A stretch of 7,305 nt of DNA from Acholeplasmataceae bacterium (GTDB lineage: Bacteria > Bacillota_I > Bacilli_A > Acholeplasmatales > Acholeplasmataceae), in the NCBI GenBank assembly GCA_023230825.1, contig JALNWO010000083.1:1-7305 (forward strand), read 5' to 3'. The notes under the pieces were generated by a model. That model searched no databases, was not told the origin of the DNA, and saw only the letters and a list, made by a program, of their open reading frames with translations. Below, in pieces: positions 1 to 5,138 of this stretch; the stretch's first letter is position 1; every line of letters starts with the position of its first letter. The position numbers were made by a program, and so were the translations under genes.

Positions 1-66
1 GAATATAACCAACTTAAAGACCGTATTCGTACGGCAAAAGAAGAAGATTTCCTAAATGTGATATAA
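1..66 (+). CDS. C-terminal tail of an unidentified protein (partial)
   Basis: Frame 1 is open from the left edge to a TAA at 64-66 and encodes 21 charged residues ending in AKEEDFLNVI. The hydrophilic, Lys/Glu-rich composition looks like a real protein terminus, whereas frame 3 closes at once and frame 2 gives a less protein-like peptide. The next gene starts only 33 nt downstream with no terminator between, so the two are probably co-transcribed. Because the neighbour is a sugar-binding lipoprotein, this could be another transport component or a regulator of the same system. The tail is too short to assign a family, and I do not recognise it. Confidence 0.5.
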   Translation, partial: EYNQLKDRIRTAKEEDFLNVI

Positions 67-99
67 GAGAAATTCAAAAAAAAGAAAAGGAGAATAAAA

Positions 100-1281
100 A
101 TGAAGAAACTCTTAGTCTTAAGTTTTACCTTATTAATGGCACTTATTTTAGTTTCTTGTGGAGACAAGCAAATTAAAATTGGTGTAGTATTGCCTGATGC
201 TGCTGAAGAAAGATGGGCTAGACAAGATGGCGAATTCTTAAAAGCAGAATTAGACAAATTAGGAAAAGGATACGAATACGACATTCTTTTCTCAGGAGCT
301 GACGAATCCAAAGAATTACAAAACGTTGAAGCTCTAATTGCAAGAGGTGCAAAAGTGATTATTATCACAACTCACGGTTCAGGAGCTGCTGCTGTTGACG
401 CTGCTGCTGCTGCAGGAGTTAAAATTATTGCACATGATAGAATGTCAAAGAGTGATGAAAACGTCGCTGACTTCTACACAACTTTCAACAGTTGGAACGT
501 AGGTAAAGCACAAGGACAACACTTAGTTGAGATGGCTATTGCAAATGGCGCAAGCGCTACAAACAAAGTTGACTTAGCTATCTTTGCTGGTAGAACTGCT
601 GACTGGCCAAACGCTACATATTTCTTTGGTGGTGCTATGGAAGCAATCCAACCTAAATTAGACCATTTCAATATCATTACTCCAAATGCTGCTGCAGTTA
701 ATGGACTTGCATTATACACAGAAGCAACCTTTAACGAAGCTGCAAGAACTGCACTTCAAGCTGCAATGAGTACTGTTGACACTGACTGGAACCCAGAAGA
801 AGCTGCTAACAAAGCAAGTGCGGTTGTCGCAAGCCTTACTGGCAACAAGAGCAACCAAGACGTTTATGTATTAGCACCAAATGATGACACATCAGCTGCG
901 ATTCGGATTGAATTTGCAAAAATGGAAAATGAATACAGAAACTACTACACAACTGGCCAAGATGCATCTAACGTTGCCCTTGCGAGTTTAATGGGAGATC
1001 CAGTTAAAGGTAACGGAACTCAAACAATGACAGTTTTCAAAGATACTTCCAAACTATCTGCTGACTCTGTTAAGATTGCTAAAAACATCGTTGACGGTGT
1101 CGCTGGATTAACTGGTTTACAAAGCGGTCCATCCATCGATGGCGCTGAAACTGCATACACAGCAATCGACGTCTTATTAGCATCCGACAAACAAAAAACT
1201 TATAACCTCATCTTCAAGACAGGATACAAAAATAAGAATGACGCTATCTTTGATAACATTGACTTTTCTGAGTGGGAATAA
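100..1281 (+). CDS. XylF-like sugar ABC transporter substrate-binding lipoprotein
   Basis: This 393-residue protein is the extracellular sugar receptor of an ABC importer, tethered to the outer face of the membrane by lipid. A lipoprotein signal is clear: MKKLL, a hydrophobic core, then the lipobox LVSC with the lipidated cysteine at residue 20. The mature part is a type 1 periplasmic-binding fold closest to XylF/ChvE. It has ERW at 37-39, DRM at 113-115 followed by a DFYTTFN segment, APNDDTSAA at 259-267, TGQDAS at 285-290 and QTMTVFKDT at 308-316, matching landmarks in E. coli XylF. Xylose is the best guess for ligand, but related proteins bind other aldoses. AAAGGAG at 86-92 lies 7 nt before the ATG. 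No transporter ATPase or permease follows; a terminator does, so partner genes must lie upstream or elsewhere. About half the Phe codons are TTC, against about 4 of 30 in the next gene, which suggests high expression. Confidence 0.9.
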   Translation: MKKLLVLSFTLLMALILVSCGDKQIKIGVVLPDAAEERWARQDGEFLKAELDKLGKGYEYDILFSGADESKELQNVEALIARGAKVIIITTHGSGAAAVDAAAAAGVKIIAHDRMSKSDENVADFYTTFNSWNVGKAQGQHLVEMAIANGASATNKVDLAIFAGRTADWPNATYFFGGAMEAIQPKLDHFNIITPNAAAVNGLALYTEATFNEAARTALQAAMSTVDTDWNPEEAANKASAVVASLTGNKSNQDVYVLAPNDDTSAAIRIEFAKMENEYRNYYTTGQDASNVALASLMGDPVKGNGTQTMTVFKDTSKLSADSVKIAKNIVDGVAGLTGLQSGPSIDGAETAYTAIDVLLASDKQKTYNLIFKTGYKNKNDAIFDNIDFSEWE

Positions 1282-1318
1282 GAAGTAACCCAAATATTTA
1301 AATCATAACAAACAATCC

Positions 1319-1337
1319 TTTAACTTAGAAAGTTAAA
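1319..1337. repeat. Short inverted repeat just before the terminator
   Basis: TTTAACTT and AAGTTAAA form an 8-bp perfect inverted repeat around a 3-nt AGA spacer. It sits 37 nt after the lipoprotein gene's stop and 4 nt before the terminator stem. It is very AT-rich and could be a weak accessory hairpin that helps protect the transcript's 3' end. It could equally be chance in AT-rich DNA. Confidence 0.4.
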
Positions 1338-1341
1338 AAAG

Positions 1342-1370
1342 AGCCCACAACTCGTTTTGTGGGCTTTTCT
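1342..1370 (+). terminator. Rho-independent terminator of the sugar-binding lipoprotein unit
   Basis: AGCCCACAA (1342-1350) pairs perfectly with TTGTGGGCT (1357-1365) as a 9-bp GC-rich stem around a 6-nt loop. The T-rich tail TTTCTCTTTTT follows. It lies about 60 nt after the stop codon, separates the lipoprotein gene from the GGDEF gene, and marks the end of the sugar-uptake unit. Confidence 0.9.
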
Positions 1371-1431
1371 CTTTTTAAAAGGGTTAAAAAGTGCAAAACC
1401 TTGCCTTTTTCATTCTTTTATATTGAAATAT

Positions 1432-1460
1432 TTGCCTGATATTTTTAAAAATGATATAAT
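1432..1460 (+). promoter_or_regulatory. Extended -10 promoter for the GGDEF gene
   Basis: A perfect TATAAT at 1455-1460 is preceded by TG at 1452-1453, giving the extended -10 motif TGATATAAT. TTGCCT at 1432-1437 is a 4-of-6 match to the -35 consensus at the optimal 17-nt spacing. Transcription would start near 1467, leaving a leader of about 35 nt. This is the best housekeeping (sigma-A type) promoter in the window. Confidence 0.75.
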
Positions 1461-1464
1461 AATG

Positions 1465-1491
1465 CTACTTTACAAAGATTTTAAAAAGTAG
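1465..1491 (+). promoter_or_regulatory. Possible leader hairpin covering the GGDEF ribosome-binding site
   Basis: CTACTTT (1465-1471) is complementary to AAAGTAG (1485-1491) over 7 bp with a 13-nt loop. The right arm is most of the only Shine-Dalgarno-like sequence before the start, AAGTAGG at 1486-1492. If the transcript starts near 1467 the first bases of the left arm are lost and about 5 bp remain, so the fold may be weak. Regulation of translation is a guess. Confidence 0.3.
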
Positions 1492-1501
1492 GTTAAACCA
1501 T

Positions 1502-2692
1502 ATGACATATACAACGTTACCTATTATCATCATTGCATCTCTTGCTTTATCAGTTAGTTTATCCTTATTTTATATTCATCACAAAATTAAAAACTTTTAT
1601 AAAGGGATTGATTTTTGGGCTGCCGGCGTTTTAGTTCACGTCATTGGCTTTATTATTTATACTGGGCTTTTTGCCGATAACACAAATATCGTCTATTATT
1701 TAGGTAATGGACTTTTTTTACTTGGGATGCTTTCGTTCTATCATGGTATTAATTTATTTATCGATCATAAGACAAACTATAAAAGAATTTTATCTGTTTT
1801 AATTTTTAGTACATCAATCAGCCTTGTTTATTTCTATATTTTTCCCAACATACTAGTTCGACAAGTTTTTATGACATTGTTAATTTTATATTTAATTTTT
1901 GAAATTCTGTTTATTGCAGTCGGCCTTAAAAAAGCAAATGATACTCGCTTTGCTCGACCTATTTATATTTTTTCACTTACCTTTATTTTGTTACTTATTG
2001 CGCGAATTATTTTAATTGCGATTAACAAATTAGATCATTTTTTACCACAAATGGGAATGACACACAATTCGGTGATTAAACTTCTCGGTGCTGTTTTATT
2101 TACGATGCTAGGTTATATGGTTGCGGTCATTATTAATGCTCGTGCCATTTATGATCTTCAAAAAGAAAGAGAAATGTATGAAGTTGTGTCTGTCACAGAC
2201 TATTTAACAAAACTACCAAACCGTTTAGCTTTGGAACGATATGTTAAATCTACTATGAAGCAAGGCAAACATTTTGCTTTAGCTTTTATTGATTTTGATG
2301 AGTTTAAGAAAGTAAATGATAAATACGGCCATTTAATTGGAGACCGAGTCATTGTTGAATTTGCTAAAACCTTAATGGCGCTACAAGATGAAAATATGTT
2401 TACAGCCCGCTATGGCGGTGATGAATTCATAACCGTTATTAGAAATTATGATTCAATTGAAAGTGTTAAAGAAGTGATTAAAATGTATGTTCAAGAAATT
2501 GCCAGCAACATTCAGTTTGATGATGTGGCGAAAACACTCAGTCTTTCGATTGGTGTTTCTTTATATCCAGAACACTCAGATAATTTAGAAGATCTCATTG
2601 GTCGTGCGGATAGTGCCTTGAGCATCGTCAAAACAAAACAGAAAAACAGTATTCATTTCTTTGATGAATCAGATAATGTGTTTGATAAATAA
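1502..2692 (+). CDS. Seven-helix membrane diguanylate cyclase (GGDEF domain)
   Basis: This 396-residue protein should make cyclic di-GMP from two GTP at the membrane. Residues 1 to about 212 hold about seven hydrophobic helices (roughly 5-25, 37-57, 62-82, 95-115, 117-141, 152-174, 190-212) and probably sense a signal; I do not recognise a named sensor domain. A short linker (213-230) leads into the GGDEF domain: DYLTKLPNR at 233-241, the metal- and substrate-binding stretch DFDEFK at 264-269 with NDKYGH and GD after it, and an intact GGDEF signature at 305-309. The catalytic residues look complete, so activity is likely. The RxxD inhibitory site normally found just upstream is replaced by DENM (296-299), so product feedback at that site is not expected. 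The closing motif reads ADSALSIVK where the family usually has ALYxAK. No EAL or HD-GYP phosphodiesterase is nearby. It has its own promoter and terminator. Confidence 0.92.
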   Translation: MTYTTLPIIIIASLALSVSLSLFYIHHKIKNFYKGIDFWAAGVLVHVIGFIIYTGLFADNTNIVYYLGNGLFLLGMLSFYHGINLFIDHKTNYKRILSVLIFSTSISLVYFYIFPNILVRQVFMTLLILYLIFEILFIAVGLKKANDTRFARPIYIFSLTFILLLIARIILIAINKLDHFLPQMGMTHNSVIKLLGAVLFTMLGYMVAVIINARAIYDLQKEREMYEVVSVTDYLTKLPNRLALERYVKSTMKQGKHFALAFIDFDEFKKVNDKYGHLIGDRVIVEFAKTLMALQDENMFTARYGGDEFITVIRNYDSIESVKEVIKMYVQEIASNIQFDDVAKTLSLSIGVSLYPEHSDNLEDLIGRADSALSIVKTKQKNSIHFFDESDNVFDK

Positions 2693-2713
2693 AGAGGCAA
2701 TGGCCTCTTTTTT
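2691..2713 (+). terminator. Terminator of the GGDEF gene
   Basis: AAAGAGGC (2691-2698) pairs with GCCTCTTT (2703-2710) around a 4-nt loop and runs into six Ts. The stem starts inside the TAA stop codon, so the gene and its terminator overlap. Confidence 0.9.
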
Positions 2714-2718
2714 ATATG

Positions 2719-2746
2719 AAAAAAAGTATCTTGTAAAAAGATACTT
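2719..2746 (-). terminator. Terminator of the epimerase/reductase gene
   Basis: AAGTATCTT (2724-2732) and AAGATACTT (2738-2746) form a perfect 9-bp stem with a 5-nt loop. The run of seven As at 2719-2725 on the plus strand gives the minus-strand transcript a U-tract. It lies 26 nt past the minus-strand gene's stop and only 5 nt from the GGDEF terminator, so the convergent genes are separated by two terminators of opposite polarity. Confidence 0.8.
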
Positions 2747-2772
2747 CTTTGTTTGATGGACATGCTTAAGTT

Positions 2773-3846
2773 TTATAAGGTAGGCCCACTTCGGTGTTTT
2801 TTAAGAAACAAAGAAAGACCGACTTTGCTTTTCAAATAATTAATGATACGTTGATGACGTAACGCTTTATCTTCAATGAGCCACATCGCGGTATCATAAA
2901 GCGTTGTTTCAATCCGTCGTGGTTGGTAGTTGATGACCTCTTTTACTTTATCGTTAGAAAAGTTACTGTTTGACTGCAAGGTATATAATGAATAAGCGGT
3001 AAATAGTGGCGGTTTCTTTTTCATCCGGTAATAACGCTCAATCATCGGAGTAAAGAGTTTAACAAAGCGATTTGCAAGTACAGTAATATGACCTTTACGG
3101 CCACTAATTGTCTTTAAGACAGCGAAGAAGTCTTTTAAACTAACATAATGGCCAGAGAGGATATAAGTGCCTAAAATCCGCTTTTCAGCCAGTTGATAGA
3201 TCGCATCAACAACGTCACGGACATCAACAAAGTTATAACCACCAGAGACTCGGGCCCCTAATGATTTGTTTAAATACTTTTCAACTAATTTTGTCATATG
3301 ACCTTTACGAAAATCGTATGGACCAATAACTCCAGCAGGATGAACAATGGTAATTGGATGTCCAGCTTTCATTTGTTCAACAACATATTTTGTTGCGATG
3401 GCTTTTGTTTTTGCATAGGCACCGACAACGAGTGATTCATCAAAAACATCTGTTTCTGTCATCAATCCTTTTTTACCCTCTTCTTTAATGGCGTGGACAG
3501 AAGATGTATAAATGATATGATTGATTTTTTTCTCAATCGCAAGATCAATGATATTTTTTGTTCCTTGTACGTTAACCAAGGTCATCAAATCATCCGCTTT
3601 ATTATTGATTGAAATAATTCCTGCTGCGTGAATTAAGCATACCTCTTCATCAATATTATCAAATAAAGGATATAAAGACGTCTTATCAGTGATATCTCCA
3701 TAAACAATTTCTAAATTGAGTGGTTCAATTTTGGAAATGTCATCATGGGGTAAAACAAGGGCACGAATTTTTATATTATGTTCAGTTAAAAGTTTAACTA
3801 AATTGAAACCGACATGTCCGGTTGCGCCAGTAACAAGATATAGCAT
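2773..3846 (-). CDS. NAD(P)-dependent epimerase/reductase (extended SDR family)
   Basis: This 357-residue soluble Rossmann-fold protein belongs to the extended short-chain dehydrogenase/reductase group. The dinucleotide-binding motif is GATGHVG at 7-13, with D51 after the fourth strand and HAAG at 73-76. The catalytic set is Ser115/Ser116 in YTSSVHA and Tyr144-x3-Lys148 in YAKTK. HPAGVIGP (169-176) and NFVDVRDVV (205-213) are typical of dihydroflavonol-4-reductase-like and sugar-epimerase-like members. The C-terminal half, which sets the substrate, contains the subgroup's FSNDKVKEVINYQPR and a closing W near 322. The substrate cannot be read from sequence; a sugar nucleotide or a small carbonyl compound is possible. 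AAAGGAG (3860-3854) lies 7 nt before the ATG. The gene is a single unit with its own terminator. The last 25 or so residues are basic and non-conserved. Confidence 0.88.
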   Translation of the reverse strand: MLYLVTGATGHVGFNLVKLLTEHNIKIRALVLPHDDISKIEPLNLEIVYGDITDKTSLYPLFDNIDEEVCLIHAAGIISINNKADDLMTLVNVQGTKNIIDLAIEKKINHIIYTSSVHAIKEEGKKGLMTETDVFDESLVVGAYAKTKAIATKYVVEQMKAGHPITIVHPAGVIGPYDFRKGHMTKLVEKYLNKSLGARVSGGYNFVDVRDVVDAIYQLAEKRILGTYILSGHYVSLKDFFAVLKTISGRKGHITVLANRFVKLFTPMIERYYRMKKKPPLFTAYSLYTLQSNSNFSNDKVKEVINYQPRRIETTLYDTAMWLIEDKALRHQRIINYLKSKVGLSLFLKKHRSGPTL

Positions 3847-3867
3847 TGTACCACTCCTTTCACTCTA

Positions 3868-3873
3868 ATTATA
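3868..3873 (-). promoter_or_regulatory. Candidate -10 box for the epimerase/reductase gene
   Basis: On the minus strand a perfect TATAAT reads from 3873 to 3868, but nothing resembling TTGACA lies 16-18 nt upstream and there is no TG extension. Transcription would begin near 3861 and give a leader of only about 15 nt with the Shine-Dalgarno sequence at its very 5' end. In AT-rich DNA a lone TATAAT may be chance, but the upstream terminator implies that some promoter must lie here. Confidence 0.4.
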
Positions 3874-3905
3874 GTTCTTTTATCGAACCATTACCATTTA
3901 AAGAC

Positions 3906-3936
3906 TGTTAAATACCGTTTGAAATTTCATTTAACA
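3906..3936. repeat. Inverted repeat upstream of the epimerase/reductase promoter
   Basis: TGTTAAAT (3906-3913) and ATTTAACA (3929-3936) are perfect 8-bp inverted half-sites with a 15-nt spacer, and the palindrome GAAATTTC (3921-3928) fills the right part of that spacer. The centre is about 60 nt upstream of the predicted start of epimerase transcription, a position typical of activator sites. There is no U-tract, so it is not a terminator. Operator function is inferred from position and symmetry only. Confidence 0.35.
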
Positions 3937-3937
3937 T

Positions 3938-3979
3938 AAAAAAAGATGTTCGTAGATAATCACATTACGAACATCTTTT
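3938..3979 (-). terminator. Terminator of the ridA-udg unit
   Basis: AAAAGATGTTCGTA (3941-3954) and TACGAACATCTTTT (3966-3979) form a perfect 14-bp stem with an 11-nt loop. The minus-strand transcript meets this hairpin 12 nt after the stop codon and continues into a U-tract (As at 3938-3944). The plus-strand side ends in TTTTCTT, so it might also stop transcription in the other direction, although no plus-strand gene reads into it. Confidence 0.88.
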
Positions 3980-3991
3980 CTTAAGATAAGA

Positions 3992-4582
3992 TTATTTTTT
4001 TAAGATTTTTTGAACACGTTTTTTTAACTCCGGCAATACGTCTGTTTCATACCATGGATTTTTCACAAACCAACGAATATTTAAAGGTGATGGATGGGCT
4101 AGCGGAAAGTATGTTGGTAAGTATTCCCTAAAGGCATGGACTGTTTCTGTTAAATTCTTTTTTGCCTGATCCTTTAAATAATGCTTTTGACTATAATTAC
4201 CAATTAAAATAATGAGTTCAACTTGGTCAAGTTGTGCCAATAGTTTCGGATGCCATTTTGGGGCAAAGTTTTTTCTTGGGGGCTTATCGCCGCTTTTAGC
4301 TTTTCCAGGGTAATAAAAATCCATGGGAATTTGCGCAAAATTATCGGTATCATAAAACTCTTCAATGGTCACACCCAACCACTGTCTTAGTTTGTCACCA
4401 CTTAAGTCACGCCAAGCGACATTTTTTTCTTGAGTTTTGATTCCTGGTGCTTGACCTATTACAATAATTTTTGATTTGGGACTAATGGTATAAAGAGGCA
4501 ACCACCCTTTTTCAGTAAACTCACGATTTTCTGGATCATCAATAATTTCTTGACGGATTTGTTTTAAAACGTCAGCTTTCAT
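3992..4582 (-). CDS. Uracil-DNA glycosylase family protein (cysteine-free)
   Basis: This 196-residue soluble protein has the two signature motifs of the UDG superfamily, whose members excise uracil and other deaminated bases from DNA. Motif 1 is GQAPG at 43-47, following the IIVI strand. Motif 2 is the DNA-intercalating loop HPSPLN at 163-168. Between them are WRDLSGDKLRQWLG (57-70), PMDFYYPG (86-93), GDKPPR (98-103) and the strand LIILIGNY (123-130), a layout I associate with the short COG1573-type members. The protein contains no cysteine, so it cannot bind the 4Fe-4S cluster of family 4 and 5 enzymes. The second residue of motif 1 is Gln where family 4 has Glu, so the catalytic residue is uncertain. 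TAAGGAAG (4597-4590) precedes the ATG by 7 nt. It lies 75 nt downstream of ridA with no terminator or convincing promoter between, so it is probably co-transcribed. Confidence 0.85.
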   Translation of the reverse strand: MKADVLKQIRQEIIDDPENREFTEKGWLPLYTISPKSKIIVIGQAPGIKTQEKNVAWRDLSGDKLRQWLGVTIEEFYDTDNFAQIPMDFYYPGKAKSGDKPPRKNFAPKWHPKLLAQLDQVELIILIGNYSQKHYLKDQAKKNLTETVHAFREYLPTYFPLAHPSPLNIRWFVKNPWYETDVLPELKKRVQKILKK

Positions 4583-4657
4583 GATATCACTTCCTTACAT
4601 CTTTGTTTTAACACAAAAAGACGAAAAAGACAGAAAATACGGCTTATCAAAAGACCT

Positions 4658-5038
4658 TTATCCGTTTGTTTTAACGGCAATCGCATCAATTTCAACTAAG
4701 ACATCTTTAGGTAAGCGAGCAACTTCATAAGCGACTCGTGCCGGTTTATGTGACCCAAAAAAGGAAGCGTAAACATCATTCATTTCTGAGAAAAAATGTA
4801 AGTCTTTCATGAGCACAGTACATTTAACAATGTCTGTGATTTTTAAACCTGCCTCTAAAACGATGGCTTGTAAATTTTCTAACGCCTTAAGGGTTTGTTC
4901 CCCAACCGTTTTGGGTGTTTCTCCTGTTTTTGGATCAATTGGAAGTTGGCCTGAAAGATATAAAGTATTTCCTGCGTAAATCGCTTGACTGTAGGGGCCA
5001 ATGGCTTTAGGCGCCTTTGTTGTATGGATTATTTTCAT
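4658..5038 (-). CDS. ridA: RidA family reactive enamine/imine deaminase
   Basis: This 126-residue protein has the full length of a RidA (YjgF/YER057c/UK114) subunit, which forms a trimer in the cytoplasm. It hydrolyses reactive 2-aminoacrylate and related enamines or imines released by PLP enzymes such as threonine/serine dehydratase, protecting other PLP enzymes from damage. Family landmarks are present: GPYSQA at 14-19, LSGQLPIDPKTGE at 28-40, PARVAYEVARLPKD at 99-112 with the essential arginine at 101, and EIDAIA at 116-121 with the conserved glutamate at 116. The residues after the arginine are V-A-Y where E. coli RidA has S-C-V, so the reactive but dispensable cysteine is missing. GAGGTG (5051-5046) lies 7 nt before the ATG. 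It is probably the first gene of a two-gene unit with the downstream UDG-family gene. Confidence 0.93.
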   Translation of the reverse strand: MKIIHTTKAPKAIGPYSQAIYAGNTLYLSGQLPIDPKTGETPKTVGEQTLKALENLQAIVLEAGLKITDIVKCTVLMKDLHFFSEMNDVYASFFGSHKPARVAYEVARLPKDVLVEIDAIAVKTNG

Positions 5039-5057
5039 TATTTGTCACCTCAAAATT

Positions 5058-5066
5058 AGTATAACA
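5058..5066 (-). promoter_or_regulatory. Candidate extended -10 promoter for ridA
   Basis: On the minus strand TGTTATACT reads from 5066 to 5058: an extended -10 with TATACT, one mismatch to consensus. No good -35 is visible at 17-18 nt; that space is taken by the preceding gene's terminator. Transcription would start near 5051 and leave a leader of about 13 nt that begins with the Shine-Dalgarno sequence. Confidence 0.45.
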
Positions 5067-5071
5067 TATCT

Positions 5072-5107
5072 AAAAAGAAAAGGCCCTCAAATTCATGAGC
5101 GCCTTTT
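5072..5107 (-). terminator. Terminator of the LytTR/beta-propeller unit
   Basis: Seen on the plus strand, AAAAGGC (5078-5084) pairs with GCCTTTT (5101-5107). After one mismatch, CTCA (5086-5089) pairs with TGAG (5096-5099) around a 6-nt loop. The minus-strand transcript then runs into UUUUCUUUUU. It starts 31 nt after the stop codon of the propeller gene and abuts the ridA promoter. Confidence 0.82.
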
Positions 5108-5138
5108 GGCTGAGTCAAACACAAGTTTACGATTTGGA

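Noticed and set aside
385..422. Repetitive GCTGCT-type stretch in the lipoprotein gene
   Set aside because: It encodes an alanine-rich helix (residues 96-105) at a position where XylF homologues also have a helix. It is coding sequence, not an expanding repeat.
474..719. Minus-strand open frame of 81 codons inside the sugar-binding lipoprotein gene
   Set aside because: It lies wholly antisense to a well-supported gene, has no recognisable motif, and is explained by the Ala- and Asn-rich codons of the sense strand.
1282..1501. Riboswitch or small RNA in the gap before the GGDEF gene
   Set aside because: The gap is explained by a short inverted repeat, a terminator and a promoter. The predicted leader is only about 35 nt, too short for a known c-di-GMP or other riboswitch, and no conserved core was seen.
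4583..4657. Possible separate promoter or terminator between ridA and the UDG-family gene
   Set aside because: TTGATA occurs on the minus strand, but no -10 follows at a suitable distance, and no stable hairpin with a U-tract is present. Co-transcription is simpler.
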